This document shows positions 47,624 to 58,357 of a DNA stretch of 64,000 bases, one piece after another. Source of the DNA: an uncultured Nocardiaceae bacterium (GTDB lineage Bacteria; Actinomycetota; Actinomycetes; Mycobacteriales; Mycobacteriaceae); assembly GCA_936936565.1 (NCBI GenBank), contig CAKZIX010000029.1, positions 54,577 through 118,576 of the forward strand, given 5' to 3'. Each line of letters begins with the position of its first letter. Position 1 is the stretch's first letter. Both the position numbers and the translations under genes were made by a program. Below the pieces are notes generated by a model. That model saw nothing but the letters and a program-made list of their open reading frames with translations. It was not told the DNA's origin and ran no database searches.

Positions 47624-48721
47624 ATGACCAACACCGACATCACCCCCTTCACCGCCGACATCCCCGAGTCCGAACTCGACGACCTGCGCGCCCGCGTCGC
47701 GAACACGCGCTGGGCCGCGACGCTGCCGGGCACCGGACGTGGCATCGCGCCGGCCGAGCTCGAGGCCCTCGCCGACCACTGGGTCACCGGGTTCGACTGG
47801 CGCGAGGCCGAGGCGCAGCTGAACCGGTTCCCGCAATTCCGTACCGAAATAGACGGTCAGACAATCCATTTCATCCACGTCCGGGCCGCCGACCCGAATG
47901 CCGTCGCGCTGGTGCTCACGCACGGCTATCCCAGCTCGATCTTCGAGTTCCTGGACCTGATCGAACCCCTCGCCCGGCACTTCCACGTGGTGGTGCCGTC
48001 GTTGCCCGGCTTCGGGTTCTCCACGCCGGTGCACACCGAAGGCTGGGCGATGACGCGCACCGCACGAGCCTGGGCCGAGCTGATGCGCCGGCTCGGCTAC
48101 CACCGGTACGGCGTGCACGGCGGCGATATCGGCGGCGGCGTCGCCGGTGCGGTCGCCGGCCTCGACCCGGACCATGTCGTCGGCGTGCACGTGGTCTCCG
48201 ATCCGCTGACCGCGGCAAACGTCGCGACGTTCCTGCCCGGACTCGCCGACGATCTCGATCCGGCGGACGACACCGACAAGCTGATCCTGGACCGCATGCA
48301 GCAGTTCCGGACCGAGGACTCCGGTTACCTCGCCATCCAGAACACCCGTCCGCAGTTGATGGGATACGGACTGTCGGACTCGCCGGTGTTCCAGCTCGGC
48401 TGGATGGCCGAAAAGTTCGACGAGTGGACGGATCTGCCGATCGACCGGGACCGGATGCTGGCGACGATCGGCCTCTACTGGTTCACCGGATCCGGCACCA
48501 CGGCGGCGAACTTCCTCTACGAGCAAGCACATGCGCACGACTGGGGCGCACCCGGGCAAACGCGGCAGGGTTTCGCGATCTTCGGCGCCGATCCGACCGT
48601 GCGCCGGGTGCTCGCCCCGGCACCTGGGACGCATTGGACCGAATTCCCGCACGGCCTGCACTTTCCGGCACTGGAAGCGCCCGCCGATCTCGTCGCCGAC
48701 CTGGTCGCGTTTTTCGGCTAG
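47624..48721 (+). CDS. epoxide hydrolase (alpha/beta-hydrolase with EHN domain)
   Basis: A 365-residue alpha/beta hydrolase. An N-terminal epoxide-hydrolase domain (about 1-100: FTADIPESELDDLRARVANTRW) is followed by the HGYPSS oxyanion motif and the nucleophile Asp in VHGGDIGGG. The catalytic His near the C-terminus lies in FPHGLHFPALEAP. This matches microsomal-type bacterial epoxide hydrolases. The ATG at 47624 was chosen because the upstream ATG lies inside the operator palindrome. It is divergent from the broken WYL regulator. If that protein was the repressor, expression may now be constitutive. Confidence 0.92.
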   Translation: MTNTDITPFTADIPESELDDLRARVANTRWAATLPGTGRGIAPAELEALADHWVTGFDWREAEAQLNRFPQFRTEIDGQTIHFIHVRAADPNAVALVLTHGYPSSIFEFLDLIEPLARHFHVVVPSLPGFGFSTPVHTEGWAMTRTARAWAELMRRLGYHRYGVHGGDIGGGVAGAVAGLDPDHVVGVHVVSDPLTAANVATFLPGLADDLDPADDTDKLILDRMQQFRTEDSGYLAIQNTRPQLMGYGLSDSPVFQLGWMAEKFDEWTDLPIDRDRMLATIGLYWFTGSGTTAANFLYEQAHAHDWGAPGQTRQGFAIFGADPTVRRVLAPAPGTHWTEFPHGLHFPALEAPADLVADLVAFFG

Positions 48722-48732
48722 CATCGGCCAGC

Positions 48733-49170
48733 GTGACCCAGGCCACAGTGCGCGTGCTCGTCTACAGCGACTCCGCTGCCGTCCGCCAGCAGGTGGTGCT
48801 CGGTGTGGGCCGGCGCCCGCACCCGGAGCTGCCGGAGCTGGAGTTCCTGGAGGTGGCCACGGCACCCGTGGTGGTCGGCCGGCTCGACGCCGGCGGGATC
48901 GGCCTCGCCGTTTTCGACGGCGAGGCCGCACCGGTCGGCGGGCTGGGCCTGGCCAAGCAGGTCAAAGACGAAATCGCCGATTGCCCACCGATTCTCGTGC
49001 TCACCGGACGCCGTGACGATGCGTGGCTGGCGAACTGGTCACGCGCCGAGGCGGCGGTGTCGCATCCCATCGATCCGTTCGAGCTGAGCGCCGCTGTGGT
49101 GCACCTGTTGCGCACGACATGGAACCCGGAAACGCAAAACGCTGGACGCGAGCCGGGGCAACCCCGGTAG
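48733..49170 (+). CDS. response-regulator-like receiver protein (Rv3143-like)
   Basis: A 145-residue stand-alone receiver-like domain. It starts VRVLVYSDSAAVRQQVV, with an Asp at the acidic pocket, has a candidate phosphoacceptor Asp in LAVFDGEA, and HPIDPFELSAAVVHLL at the end. The conserved Lys of canonical receivers is not in its usual place, so phosphorylation is uncertain. In M. tuberculosis Rv3143 occupies the same place directly upstream of nuoA, which suggests a link with complex I expression or activity. GTG start, 11 bp after the hydrolase stop. Confidence 0.88.
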   Translation: MTQATVRVLVYSDSAAVRQQVVLGVGRRPHPELPELEFLEVATAPVVVGRLDAGGIGLAVFDGEAAPVGGLGLAKQVKDEIADCPPILVLTGRRDDAWLANWSRAEAAVSHPIDPFELSAAVVHLLRTTWNPETQNAGREPGQPR

Positions 49171-49174
49171 GGTG

Positions 49175-49190
49175 TGTGGCATAGCTCACA
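49175..49190. promoter_or_regulatory. CRP/GlxR-type site upstream of nuo
   Basis: TGTGGCATAGCTCACA matches the CRP consensus TGTGA-N6-TCACA at 9 of 10 fixed positions. It lies 174 bp upstream of nuoA, in the 193-bp gap after the receiver gene. The same gap contains a palindrome CCGGAAAGTTTCCGG (49202-49216) and a hairpin GACCG/CGGTC (49231-49247), which may form a leader. Confidence 0.7.
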
Positions 49191-49363
49191 TGGATGCGCG
49201 ACCGGAAAGTTTCCGGCCCAGCGGATTTGAGACCGGAGATTTCGGTCGTCCCCGCGCGTCGTAGTGGGCTCGCGAAGCGGCAGCAACGGAGCTGGCGTCT
49301 GAGTCGTAGCAGGGAGCGGGGCATGCAACTTGCGGGTCGGTGCACCGGAATCGGTGATCGCCG

Positions 49364-49783
49364 GTGAACGTCTACGTGCCGATACTGGTGCTCGGCGTGA
49401 TCGCCGTCGGATTCGCCGTGTTCTCGGTCTTCTTCGCCTCGATCATCGGCCCGAAGCGGTACAACCGTGCCAAACTCGAGGCCTACGAATGCGGCATCGA
49501 ACCCTCACCGCACCCCGTGGCCGCCGGTAGCTCTCGAGGGCACGGGAGCGGAGCGACCCGAGGGCACGCGAGCGGAGCGACCCGAGGGCACTTCCCGGTC
49601 AAGTTCTACCTGACCGCAATGTTGTTCATCATCTTCGACATCGAGATCGTCTTCCTCTACCCCTGGGCGGTCCATTTCGACGCACTCGGATTGTTCGGCT
49701 TTGCCGCCATGGCCTTGTTCATCGTCAACGTGTCGGTCGCGTACGCCTACGAATGGCGCCGCGGCGGGCTGAGCTGGGAGTGA
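49364..49783 (+). CDS. nuoA: NADH-quinone oxidoreductase subunit A
   Basis: A 139-residue membrane subunit with three transmembrane segments and the conserved YECGIEPSP and [25 protein letters not shown] blocks. The GTG start is first in the nuoA-N operon. Between the two conserved blocks lies an insertion [14 protein letters not shown] followed by a second copy ASGATRGH, encoded by a 24-bp tandem repeat. The cytoplasmic or periplasmic loop at this place is variable in the family (mycobacterial NuoA also has extra residues here), so function should be kept. Confidence 0.95.
   Translation: MNVYVPILVLGVIAVGFAVFSVFFASIIGPKRYNRAKLEAYECGIEPSPHPVAAGSSRGHGSGATRGHASGATRGHFPVKFYLTAMLFIIFDIEIVFLYPWAVHFDALGLFGFAAMALFIVNVSVAYAYEWRRGGLSWE
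49535..49591 (+). repeat. 24-bp in-frame tandem repeat inside nuoA
   Basis: Two full units (49535-49558, 49559-49582) and a partial third share CGAGGGCAC and the core GAGCGGAGCGAC. They encode RGH-G/A-SGAT repeats in the variable loop of NuoA. The core matches the repeat family found in gcvP, in the phosphatase gene and between genes. Confidence 0.85.
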
Positions 49784-49786
49784 GCG

Positions 49787-50353
49787 GTGGGTCTCGAAGA
49801 AAAGGTGCCGAGCGGATTCCTGCTCACCACCGTGGAAGCCTTGGCAGGGTTCTTCCGGAAGGGTTCGCTGTGGCCCGCAACTTTCGGATTGGCCTGCTGC
49901 GCAATCGAAATGATGGCCACGACGAGCCCGCGGTTCGATCTCGCGCGGTTCGGCATGGAGGCTTTTCGCGCGTCGCCGCGCCAAGCCGACTTGATGATCG
50001 TGGCTGGCCGGGTCAGCCAGAAGATGGCGCCGGTGCTGCGGCAGGTGTACGACCAGATGCCCGAACCCAAGTGGGTCCTCGCGATGGGGGTGTGCGCGTC
50101 CTCGGGCGGGATGTTCAACAACTACGCGATCGTGCAGGGCGTCGACCACGTGGTGCCCGTCGACATCTACCTGCCCGGCTGCCCACCCCGGCCGGAGATG
50201 CTGATGCACGCAATCATCAAGCTGCACGACAAAATTCAGCACATGCCGCTGGGCGCCGACCGCGCGGCGGCGATCCAGGCCGCCGAGGCCGCCGCGTTGG
50301 CGGCGGTGCCGACGGGCCCGGTCAACCTGGGTGTGCCGGGGTACGTCCGATGA
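49787..50353 (+). CDS. nuoB: NADH-quinone oxidoreductase subunit B
   Basis: A 188-residue subunit that carries cluster N2, the last iron-sulfur centre before quinone. Ligand Cys residues are in [18 protein letters not shown] (tandem Cys), [13 protein letters not shown] and [10 protein letters not shown]. The GTG start is 3 bp after nuoA. The C-terminal region is Ala-rich, an extension common in actinobacteria. It overlaps nuoC as ATGA. Confidence 0.97.
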   Translation: MGLEEKVPSGFLLTTVEALAGFFRKGSLWPATFGLACCAIEMMATTSPRFDLARFGMEAFRASPRQADLMIVAGRVSQKMAPVLRQVYDQMPEPKWVLAMGVCASSGGMFNNYAIVQGVDHVVPVDIYLPGCPPRPEMLMHAIIKLHDKIQHMPLGADRAAAIQAAEAAALAAVPTGPVNLGVPGYVR

Positions 50354-51039
50354 GCGAGCACGAAGAAGCGGCCACCACCGGCCCCGAGGGCACCGTGCCG
50401 TCGGGCGGGGAGGTCATCGGCACGCGGCACGGCATGTTCGGTGCGCGCGGCACCGGCGACACTTCCGGCTATGGGCGGCTGGTACGTCCGATCACCTTGC
50501 CGGGCAGCACTTCCCGGCCCTACGGCGGCTATTTCGACGAGGTGGTCGACACCCTGAACGCACCCGAGGCCGTCGAGCAGGTGGTGGTGTTTCGCGGCGA
50601 GCTCACGCTGCATGTGCGGCGCGAACGCCTGGTCGAGGTGGCGCGCACGCTGCGCGACGATCCGGCGCTGCGATTCGAGCTGTGCCTGGGCTGCAGCGGA
50701 GTGCACTACCCCGACGACGTCGGGCGCGAACTGCATGCGGTGTATCCGCTGATGTCGATTACGCACAACCGCCGCATCCGCTTGGAAGTGTCTGTGCCCG
50801 AATCGGATCCGCATATTCCGTCGTTGTATGCGGTGTACCCGACCACGGACTGGCACGAGCGGGAGACCTACGACTTCTTCGGGATCGTGTTCGACGGTCA
50901 CCCCGCACTCACCCGCATCGAAATGCCCGACGACTGGGTGGGACATCCGCAGCGCAAGGACTACCCGCTGGGCGGAATCCCGGTCGAATACAAGGGCGCG
51001 CAGGTGCCGCCGCCCGACGAGCGGAGGGCCTACAACTGA
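50350..51039 (+). CDS. nuoC: NADH-quinone oxidoreductase subunit C
   Basis: A 229-residue hydrophilic subunit of the Q module. The signature [28 protein letters not shown] and the following [11 protein letters not shown] are complete. The first 50 residues are an actinobacterial extension with low conservation. It is a separate gene, not fused to nuoD as in E. coli. Its ATG overlaps the nuoB stop (ATGA), and its stop overlaps the nuoD start (TGATG). Confidence 0.97.
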   Translation: MSEHEEAATTGPEGTVPSGGEVIGTRHGMFGARGTGDTSGYGRLVRPITLPGSTSRPYGGYFDEVVDTLNAPEAVEQVVVFRGELTLHVRRERLVEVARTLRDDPALRFELCLGCSGVHYPDDVGRELHAVYPLMSITHNRRIRLEVSVPESDPHIPSLYAVYPTTDWHERETYDFFGIVFDGHPALTRIEMPDDWVGHPQRKDYPLGGIPVEYKGAQVPPPDERRAYN

Positions 51040-52340
51040 TGAGCCGGGCGCGGAATGTCTCCGAAGTTTTTGTCGACGGCCAGGATTGGGACGAGATCGT
51101 CGGCGCGACCGACAGCGCCGCCGACGAGCGGATCGTCGTCAACATGGGGCCTCAGCACCCGTCCACCCACGGGGTGCTCCGCCTGATACTCGAGATCGAA
51201 GGCGAAACCGTCACCGAGGCCCGCTGCGGAATCGGATACTTGCACACCGGAATCGAGAAGAACCTCGAATACCGGAACTGGATGCAGGGCGTCACCTTCG
51301 TCACCCGGATGGACTACCTGTCGCCGTTCTTCAACGAGACCGCCTACTGCCTCGGCGTGGAGAAGCTGCTCGACATCACCGAAGCAATTCCCGAGCGCGC
51401 CACCGTAATTCGGGTGCTGTTGATGGAACTCAACCGGATTTCCTCACACCTGGTGGCGCTGGCCACCGGCGGTATGGAACTGGGTGCGGTGACGCCGATG
51501 TTCTTCGGGTTTCGCGAGCGCGAGTTGATTCTCGACGTTGTCGAGACCATCACCGGACTGCGGATGAACCACGCGTTCATCCGGCCCGGCGGGATCGCGC
51601 AAGACCTACCCGCCGACGGCGTGCAGAAGGTCCGCGAGTTGCTGGCGCTGCTGCCGAAACGGTTGCGCGACATGGAGAATCTGCTCACCGAGAACCCGAT
51701 CTGGAAACGCCGGACCGTCGGTGTCGGCTACCTGGACCTCACCGGCTGCATGGCGCTGGGCATCACCGGCCCGATGCTGCGCTCGACCGGGCTGCCGCAC
51801 GATCTGCGCAAGTCGCAGCCCTACTGCGGCTACGAGCACTACGAATTCGACGTGCCGACGGTGACGACCTGCGACGCCTACGGGCGCTACCTCGTGCGGG
51901 TGGCGGAGATGAAGGAGTCGCTGCGCATCGTCGAGCAGTGCCTGGACAAGTTGCGTCCGGGCCCGGTGATGGTGGCCGACAACAAGATCGGGTGGCCGGC
52001 CGATCTGGCGGTGGGGCCGGACGGGCTGGGCAACTCCCCCGCACACATCCGCAAGATCATGGGCACCTCGATGGAGGCGCTGATCCACCACTTCAAGCTC
52101 GTCACCGAGGGCCTGCGGGTACCCGCCGGCCAGGTGTACGTGGCCGTCGAATCGCCACGAGGTGAACTGGGCGTGCACATGGTCAGCGACGGCGGCACCC
52201 GCCCCTTCCGGGTGCATTACCGCGACCCGTCGTTCACGAATCTGCAAGCCGTCGCCGCCACCTGTGAGGGCGGCATGGTGGCCGACGTGATCGCCGCCGT
52301 GGCATCCATCGACCCGGTGATGGGAGGTGTCGACCGGTGA
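51039..52340 (+). CDS. nuoD: NADH-quinone oxidoreductase subunit D
   Basis: A 433-residue subunit related to hydrogenase large subunits that lines the quinone chamber. The [17 protein letters not shown] block with the quinone-contacting His is intact, as are [15 protein letters not shown] and the C-terminal ESPRGELG with DPVMGGVDR. Length is typical. TGATG overlap with nuoC and GTGA overlap with nuoE indicate tight coupling. Confidence 0.97.
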   Translation: MSRARNVSEVFVDGQDWDEIVGATDSAADERIVVNMGPQHPSTHGVLRLILEIEGETVTEARCGIGYLHTGIEKNLEYRNWMQGVTFVTRMDYLSPFFNETAYCLGVEKLLDITEAIPERATVIRVLLMELNRISSHLVALATGGMELGAVTPMFFGFRERELILDVVETITGLRMNHAFIRPGGIAQDLPADGVQKVRELLALLPKRLRDMENLLTENPIWKRRTVGVGYLDLTGCMALGITGPMLRSTGLPHDLRKSQPYCGYEHYEFDVPTVTTCDAYGRYLVRVAEMKESLRIVEQCLDKLRPGPVMVADNKIGWPADLAVGPDGLGNSPAHIRKIMGTSMEALIHHFKLVTEGLRVPAGQVYVAVESPRGELGVHMVSDGGTRPFRVHYRDPSFTNLQAVAATCEGGMVADVIAAVASIDPVMGGVDR

Positions 52341-52987
52341 CCCAGATCGACGGCGGCCCAAGAATTTTCCTGGAGCTGGGGCGTACACCCGAAGAGTCCG
52401 GCCAGATCACCGGGCGCACCGAGTACCCCGCGGACGTGCTGGCCGGCCTCGCCACCGATGCGGACGCGATCCTCGCCCGGTATCCCGTGGCCCGCTCGGC
52501 GCTGTTGCCCCTGCTGCATCTCGTGCAGTCGGTCGACGGCCGCCTGACGCCCGCCGGAATCGCGTTCTGCGCCAACCGTTTGGGGCTGTCCACGGCCGAG
52601 ACGACCGCGGTGGCGACGTTTTACTCGATGTACCGGCGCACCCCCACCGGCAACTACTACGTCGGTGTCTGCACCAACACCCTGTGCGCCATCATGGGTG
52701 GCGACGCGATTCTGGCCGCCCTGCAGGAGCAACTCGGCGTCGAAGACGGCGGCACCACCGCCGACGGCACCGTCACCGTCGAGCACATCGAGTGCAACGC
52801 GGCCTGCGACTTCGCTCCCGTCGTCATGGTCAACTGGCAGTTCTTCGACAACCAGACTCCGGAATCGGCACGTGGGCTCGTGGATTCGCTGCGCGCCGGA
52901 CAGCCCGTGACGCCCACGCGCGGTGGCCCGCTGTGCACGTTCCGCCAGACCGCCCGCATCCTCGCCGGACTACCGGAGGAACACTGA
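52337..52987 (+). CDS. nuoE: NADH-quinone oxidoreductase subunit E
   Basis: A 216-residue thioredoxin-like subunit that binds the [2Fe-2S] cluster N1a. The four ligands are in VCTNTLCA (C-x4-C) and ECNAACD (C-x3-C). N-terminal helical part precedes [26 protein letters not shown] start overlaps the nuoD stop. Part of the NADH-oxidising N module with NuoF and NuoG. Confidence 0.97.
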   Translation: MTQIDGGPRIFLELGRTPEESGQITGRTEYPADVLAGLATDADAILARYPVARSALLPLLHLVQSVDGRLTPAGIAFCANRLGLSTAETTAVATFYSMYRRTPTGNYYVGVCTNTLCAIMGGDAILAALQEQLGVEDGGTTADGTVTVEHIECNAACDFAPVVMVNWQFFDNQTPESARGLVDSLRAGQPVTPTRGGPLCTFRQTARILAGLPEEH

Positions 52988-52988
52988 C

Positions 52989-54287
52989 ATGCCGCTGATG
53001 CCGGTGCTGACCAGCCTGTGGAACCAGCCGGAGTCCTGGACGCTGGACACCTATCGCCGCCACGACGGGTACGCCGCGCTGTCGAAAGCGCTTGCCATGC
53101 AACCGGACACCGTGATTCAGACCGTGAAGGACGCGGGCCTGCGCGGACGCGGCGGCGCCGGGTTCCCGACCGGCGTCAAGTGGGGTTTCATCCCGCAGGA
53201 CGGCGCCAAGCCGCACTACCTCGTGGTCAACGCCGACGAGTCCGAACCCGGTACCTGCAAAGACATTCCGCTGATGCTGCACACCCCGCACGCGCTGATC
53301 GAGGGCGTGATCATCGCGGCGTACGCGATCCGCGCCGAACGCGCGTTCATCTACGTGCGCGGCGAGGTGGTGCCCGTGATCCGGCGGCTGCGCGACGCGA
53401 TCGCTGAGGCGTACGCCGCCGGATACCTGGGTCGCAACATCATGGACTCGGGATACGACCTCGAGCTGGTGCTGCACATCGGGGCCGGCGCCTACATCTG
53501 CGGTGAGGAGACGGCCCTGCTGGATTCGCTCGAGGGCCGCCGCGGGCAGCCGCGGCTGCGCCCGCCGTTTCCCGCCGTCGCGGGCTTGTACGCGTGCCCG
53601 ACGGTGGTGAACAACGTCGAATCGATCGCCAGCGTGCCGCCGATCATCCGCAACGGCGTCGACTGGTTCCGGTCGATGGGTAGCGAGCGCTCGCCCGGGT
53701 TCACCGTCTACTCGCTGTCCGGGCACGTCACCCGGCCGGGCCAATACGAAGCGGCCCTTGGCATTACGCTGCGCGAGCTGCTCGCCGTCGCGGGCGGTGT
53801 GCGCGCCCGGCACACCCTGAAGTTCTGGACACCGGGCGGCTCGTCCACGCCGCTGCTCACCGCCGAGCACCTGGACGTGCCGCTGGACTACGAGGGTGTC
53901 GCCGGAGCCGGATCCATGTTGGGCACCAAGGCTTTACAGATCTTCGACGAGACCACATGCGTGGTGCGCGCGGTGCTGCGCTGGACCGAGTTCTACGCCC
54001 ACGAGTCGTGCGGCAAGTGCACCCCGTGCCGCGAGGGCACCTACTGGCTGGTGCAGATCCTGGAGCGCCTCGAACACGGCCGCGGCACCGAAGCCGATCT
54101 GCAGCGTCTTCTCGATGTGGCCGACACCATCAACGGCAAGTCGTTCTGCGCGCTCGGCGACGGCGCCGCCAGCCCCATCGTGTCGTCGCTGAAGTATTTC
54201 CGCGACGAGTACGTCACGCATCTGGACTCCGGTGGCTGTCCGTTCGATCCGCATCGGTCCACCCTCATGGCGGGAGCCCTCGCATGA
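52989..54287 (+). CDS. nuoF: NADH-quinone oxidoreductase subunit F
   Basis: A 432-residue flavoprotein that oxidises NADH. The FMN site is [16 protein letters not shown], the NADH site [19 protein letters not shown], and cluster N3 is held by [13 protein letters not shown] with a downstream Cys in SFCALGDG. The ATG at 52989 is one base after the nuoE stop. It overlaps nuoG as ATGA. Confidence 0.97.
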   Translation: MPLMPVLTSLWNQPESWTLDTYRRHDGYAALSKALAMQPDTVIQTVKDAGLRGRGGAGFPTGVKWGFIPQDGAKPHYLVVNADESEPGTCKDIPLMLHTPHALIEGVIIAAYAIRAERAFIYVRGEVVPVIRRLRDAIAEAYAAGYLGRNIMDSGYDLELVLHIGAGAYICGEETALLDSLEGRRGQPRLRPPFPAVAGLYACPTVVNNVESIASVPPIIRNGVDWFRSMGSERSPGFTVYSLSGHVTRPGQYEAALGITLRELLAVAGGVRARHTLKFWTPGGSSTPLLTAEHLDVPLDYEGVAGAGSMLGTKALQIFDETTCVVRAVLRWTEFYAHESCGKCTPCREGTYWLVQILERLEHGRGTEADLQRLLDVADTINGKSFCALGDGAASPIVSSLKYFRDEYVTHLDSGGCPFDPHRSTLMAGALA

Positions 54288-56584
54288 CGCTGACCGATCC
54301 GGCGCTGCCGAGCACCGAACTGGTGACGGTCACCATCGACGGCACGGAGCTGCGCGTTCCCAAGGGCACGTTGGTGATTCGCGCCGCCGAGCACACCGGC
54401 ATCCAGATCCCCCGGTTCTGCGATCACCCGCTGCTGGATCCGGTGGGCGCGTGCCGGCAATGCCTGGTGGAGGTGGAAGGCCAACGCAAGCCGCTGGCGT
54501 CGTGCACCACCGTCGTCAGCGACGGCATGGTGGTGCGGACCCAGCTCACCTCCGAGGCCGCCGACCGGGCGCAGCAGGGCGTGATGGAGCTGCTGCTGAT
54601 CAATCACCCGCTGGACTGCCCGGTGTGCGACAAGGGCGGTGAATGCCCGCTACAGAACCAGGCAATGTCCAACGGGCGCAGCGATTCCCGGTTCACCGAC
54701 GTCAAGCGGACGTTTCCGAAGCCGATCGCGATCTCGGCGCAGGTGCTGCTCGACCGGGAACGGTGCGTGTTGTGCGCGCGGTGTACCCGGTTCAGCCAGC
54801 AGATCGCCGGAGACCCGTTCATCGACCTGATCGAGCGCGGAGCCGAGCAACAGGTGGGCATCGGCGCGGAACCGTTCGACTCCTACTTCTCCGGCAACAC
54901 TGTGCAGATCTGTCCGGTGGGCGCCCTCACCGGTGCCTCGTACCGGTTCCGGGCCCGCCCGTTCGATCTGGTGTCCACGCCCAGTGTGTGCGAGCACTGC
55001 GCCAGCGGCTGCGCGCAACGCTCCGATCACCGGCGCGGGAAGGTGTTGCGCCGCATGGCCGGCGACGATCCGCAGGTCAACGAGGAGTGGAACTGCGACA
55101 AGGGGCGCTGGGCCTTCGCCTACACCACGGAAACCGACCGGCTGACCACGCCGCTCGTGGGCGGCCGCCCGGCGTCCTGGCCCGAGGCGCTCGCCGCGGC
55201 GGCGGCCGGGCTCACGGCAACCGGCCGTCGGCCCGGCGTGCTCGTCGGCGGCCGCGCCACCGTGGAAGACGCCTACGCCTATGCGAAGTTCGCCCGTATC
55301 GTGTTGGGCACCAACGACATCGACTTCCGCGCCCGGGCGCACTCCGCGGAGGAAGCGGAGTTCCTCGCGGCCTGCGTGGCGGGCACACACGTGAGTTACG
55401 CCGATCTGGACGCCGCCGCCACCGTGGTGCTCGCCGGATTCGAACCGGAAGAAGAGTCCCCGATCGTCTACCTGCGCTTGCGCAAGGCCGTGCGCAAGCA
55501 CGGGCTACGGGTACTCGCACTCGCACCGTTCACCTCCCGGGGGTTGTCGAAACTGTCGGCGACGGTGGTGCCCACCGTGCCCGGCACCGAGGCGCAACTG
55601 CTGGACTCGTGCGCCGATCAGCTCGGCCCGGACGCAGTGCTGCTCGTGGGGGAACGCCTGGCCGCCAGCCCCGGCGCGCTGTCGGCGGCGGCACGCCTGG
55701 CCCGGCACACGGGCGCTCGCTTGGCGTGGATACCGCGACGTGCGGGTGAACGCGGCGCCGTGGCGGCCGGGGCGTTGCCCGGCCTGTTGCCCGGTGGCCA
55801 CCCGGTCGCCGACGCCGATGCCCGCCGGCACGTCGAATCCGTCTGGCGCGGTGCGTCTTTGCCGGCCGCGCCGGGTCGCGACACCGCCCGGATCCTGCGC
55901 GAATGCGACACGCTGCTCGTCGGAGGCGTCGACCTCGACGACATCCCGGACGCCGAGCCGGCCGCGTCGTTCGTGGTGAGCCTGGACATCCGGCGCAGCG
56001 CGCTCACCGAACGCGCCGACGTGGTGTTCCCCGTGGCCGCGGTCGCGGAGAAGGCGGGCACCTTCCTGAACTGGGAGGGCCGTCCCCGGCCGTTCGACGC
56101 GGCGTTGCGCACCGCCAGCCTGCTGCCCGATCTGCGCGTGCTGCACGCGCTGGCCACCGAGCTGGGCGCCGCTTTCGGCTTGCCCGATGCCGCGGCGGCA
56201 CAACGCGAACTGCACGGCCTCGGCCGCTGGCCCGGAACGCTCACGCCGCCGACGGTGCCCGCCGCGGCGGCACCGGCACCCGGGACCGGCGAGGCGGTGC
56301 TGGCTACCTGGCGGATGCTGCTCGACGCCGGGCGCATGCAGGACGGCGAACCCAACCTGGCCGGCACCGCACGCCCGGCGGTGGCCCGGCTGTCGGCCAC
56401 CACAGCCGCGGAAATAGGTGCCACGGAAGCGATCACGGTCGGCGGTGCGATCACGCTGCCGCTGGAGATCGCCGATTTGCCCGACCGCGTCGTGTGGGTC
56501 CCGCAGAACTCTCCTGGATCCGCTGTGTACCGCGACCTCGGCGTCACCGCCGGCGCCGTCGTCCGGATCGAGGCCGTTCGATGA
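54284..56584 (+). CDS. nuoG: NADH-quinone oxidoreductase subunit G
   Basis: A 766-residue iron-sulfur subunit. Cluster ligands are visible in order: the ferredoxin-like [44 protein letters not shown] with the later CPVGAL, and CEHCASGC followed 27 residues later by a Cys in WNCDKGRW. The last set fits the CxxCxxxCx27C pattern of the extra cluster N7, which is present only in some bacterial complexes. The C-terminal half is molybdopterin-oxidoreductase-like and more divergent. The ATG overlaps nuoF. nuoH overlaps its stop. Confidence 0.96.
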   Translation: MTLTDPALPSTELVTVTIDGTELRVPKGTLVIRAAEHTGIQIPRFCDHPLLDPVGACRQCLVEVEGQRKPLASCTTVVSDGMVVRTQLTSEAADRAQQGVMELLLINHPLDCPVCDKGGECPLQNQAMSNGRSDSRFTDVKRTFPKPIAISAQVLLDRERCVLCARCTRFSQQIAGDPFIDLIERGAEQQVGIGAEPFDSYFSGNTVQICPVGALTGASYRFRARPFDLVSTPSVCEHCASGCAQRSDHRRGKVLRRMAGDDPQVNEEWNCDKGRWAFAYTTETDRLTTPLVGGRPASWPEALAAAAAGLTATGRRPGVLVGGRATVEDAYAYAKFARIVLGTNDIDFRARAHSAEEAEFLAACVAGTHVSYADLDAAATVVLAGFEPEEESPIVYLRLRKAVRKHGLRVLALAPFTSRGLSKLSATVVPTVPGTEAQLLDSCADQLGPDAVLLVGERLAASPGALSAAARLARHTGARLAWIPRRAGERGAVAAGALPGLLPGGHPVADADARRHVESVWRGASLPAAPGRDTARILRECDTLLVGGVDLDDIPDAEPAASFVVSLDIRRSALTERADVVFPVAAVAEKAGTFLNWEGRPRPFDAALRTASLLPDLRVLHALATELGAAFGLPDAAAAQRELHGLGRWPGTLTPPTVPAAAAPAPGTGEAVLATWRMLLDAGRMQDGEPNLAGTARPAVARLSATTAAEIGATEAITVGGAITLPLEIADLPDRVVWVPQNSPGSAVYRDLGVTAGAVVRIEAVR

Positions 56585-57822
56585 GCGCATTCGGCCACGA
56601 CCCCCTCTGGCTCGTCGTCGTGAAGGCGTTGGGGATCTTCGTCTTTCTGATGCTCACGCCGTTGGTTGCGGTGTACGGGGAGCGAAAGATCATGGCGCGC
56701 ATGCAGATGCGGCTGGGCCCCAATCGGGTGGGCCCGCGGGGGCTGCTGCAGAGCCTGGCCGACGGCCTCAAGCTGGCGCTCAAAGAAGACATCGTGCCCA
56801 CCGGCGTAGACAAGAAGATTTACATCCTGGCTCCGATGATCGCCGCCGCGCCCGCGTTCATGGCGTTCGCGGTGATTCCGTTCGGGCCGGAGGTGTCGAT
56901 CTTCGGGCACCGAACGCCGTTGCAGCTCACCGACCTTCCCGTTGCGGTGCTGTACGTGCTGGCGGTGACCAGTGTGGGCGTCTACGGGATCGTGCTGGCG
57001 GGCTGGGCATCCGGGTCCACCTACCCGCTGCTCGGGGGGCTGCGTTCGACGGCACAGGTGATCTCCTACGAGATCGCGATGGGGCTGTCGTTCGCGGCGG
57101 TGTTCCTGGACGCGGGCACCATGACGACGTCGGGAATCGTCGCCGCGCAGCACGGCACCTGGTATTGCTTCCTGCTGCTGCCGTCGTTCCTGGTGTACGT
57201 GGTCGCGATGGTCGGCGAAACCAACCGGGCCCCGTTCGATCTGCCCGAGGCCGAGGGCGAGCTCGTCGGTGGCTTCCACACCGAGTACTCGTCGCTGAAG
57301 TTCGCGATGTTCATGCTCGCCGAGTACGTCAACATGACGACAGTGTCGGCGCTGGCCACCACGCTGTTCCTGGGCGGGTGGCTTGCGCCGTTCCCGATCA
57401 GTCTGTGGGAGGGCGCCAACAGCGGGTGGTGGCCGCTGCTGTGGTTCACCGCGAAGGTGTGGGTGTTCCTGTTCCTGTTCATCCTGCTGCGCACGGTGCT
57501 GCCGCGGCTGCGTTACGACCAGTTCATGAACTTGGGCTGGAAGGTGCTCATCCCCGTCTCGCTGGCTTGGGTGATGATCGTTGCCGCCGTGCGTGCGGCG
57601 CGCAACGAAGGCTATTCGGTCGGCTCGATAGCCCTGGTGTGCGCGGCCGTGACAGTCGGGGTGATCCTCGCCGGAATTCTGTGGAAGATGTTGCAACCCA
57701 AGCCCGTTCCCGAAGCCGCACGACCGTTCGATGCCACGGTCGGCGGCTTCCCCGTGCCGCCGCTGCCACACGAACGCAGCGCGCTGCCCGCCCGCGCCGA
57801 CAAGGAGATTGCCGATGCCTAA
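56581..57822 (+). CDS. nuoH: NADH-quinone oxidoreductase subunit H
   Basis: A 413-residue membrane subunit with about eight or nine transmembrane segments that forms the entry of the quinone tunnel. The [34 protein letters not shown] block and the acidic loop [27 protein letters not shown] are complete. The C-terminus is extended by about 60 hydrophilic residues, as in other actinobacteria. ATGA overlap with nuoG. Confidence 0.97.
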   Translation: MSAFGHDPLWLVVVKALGIFVFLMLTPLVAVYGERKIMARMQMRLGPNRVGPRGLLQSLADGLKLALKEDIVPTGVDKKIYILAPMIAAAPAFMAFAVIPFGPEVSIFGHRTPLQLTDLPVAVLYVLAVTSVGVYGIVLAGWASGSTYPLLGGLRSTAQVISYEIAMGLSFAAVFLDAGTMTTSGIVAAQHGTWYCFLLLPSFLVYVVAMVGETNRAPFDLPEAEGELVGGFHTEYSSLKFAMFMLAEYVNMTTVSALATTLFLGGWLAPFPISLWEGANSGWWPLLWFTAKVWVFLFLFILLRTVLPRLRYDQFMNLGWKVLIPVSLAWVMIVAAVRAARNEGYSVGSIALVCAAVTVGVILAGILWKMLQPKPVPEAARPFDATVGGFPVPPLPHERSALPARADKEIADA

Positions 57823-58357
57823 GTTTCTCGATCCGGTAGCTGGGTTCGGTGTCGCGCTCGGCACGATGTTCCGCAAACCCGTCACCGAGCAGTACCCGAA
57901 CGAGAAGGTGCCGACGGCACCGCGCTACCACGGACGTCACCAGCTCAACCGGTACCCGGACGGGCTCGAGAAGTGCATCGGCTGCGAGCTGTGCGCGTGG
58001 GCGTGCCCAGCGGACGCGATCTTCGTCGAAGGCGCCGACAACACCGAGCAGGAGCGCTTCTCCCCCGGCGAGCGGTACGGGCGGGTGTACCAGATCAACT
58101 ACCTGCGCTGCATCGGCTGCGGGCTGTGTATCGAGGCGTGCCCGACGCGCGCACTCACCATGACCAACGACTACGAGATGGCCGACGACAACCGTACCGA
58201 TCTCATCTACGACAAGGACCGGCTGCTGGCGCCGCTGGACGACGGCATGCAGGCACCGCCGCACGCGATGGTCGAGGGCACCACCGACGACGACTACTAC
58301 CGCGGCGACATCTTCGCGGCGACGCAAACCCCGTCCGCGCGAAGCGAGGATCGATGA
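57815..58357 (+). CDS. nuoI: NADH-quinone oxidoreductase subunit I
   Basis: A 180-residue ferredoxin-type subunit with two [4Fe-4S] motifs, [12 protein letters not shown] and [12 protein letters not shown], holding clusters N6a and N6b. The ATG at 57815 overlaps nuoH by 8 bp. The last codons read [11 protein letters not shown] and are encoded by GCGCGAAGCGAGGA, one base from the GAGCGAAGCGAG core of the dispersed repeat. ATGA overlap with nuoJ. Confidence 0.97.
   Translation: MPKFLDPVAGFGVALGTMFRKPVTEQYPNEKVPTAPRYHGRHQLNRYPDGLEKCIGCELCAWACPADAIFVEGADNTEQERFSPGERYGRVYQINYLRCIGCGLCIEACPTRALTMTNDYEMADDNRTDLIYDKDRLLAPLDDGMQAPPHAMVEGTTDDDYYRGDIFAATQTPSARSEDR

Noticed and set aside
55618..57885. 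Long open frame on the minus strand opposite nuoG-nuoI (755 codons)
   Set aside because: Mirror of strongly GC3-biased genes; low-complexity Arg/Gln/His product, no ribosome-binding site, and the plus strand encodes clear NuoG, NuoH and NuoI.
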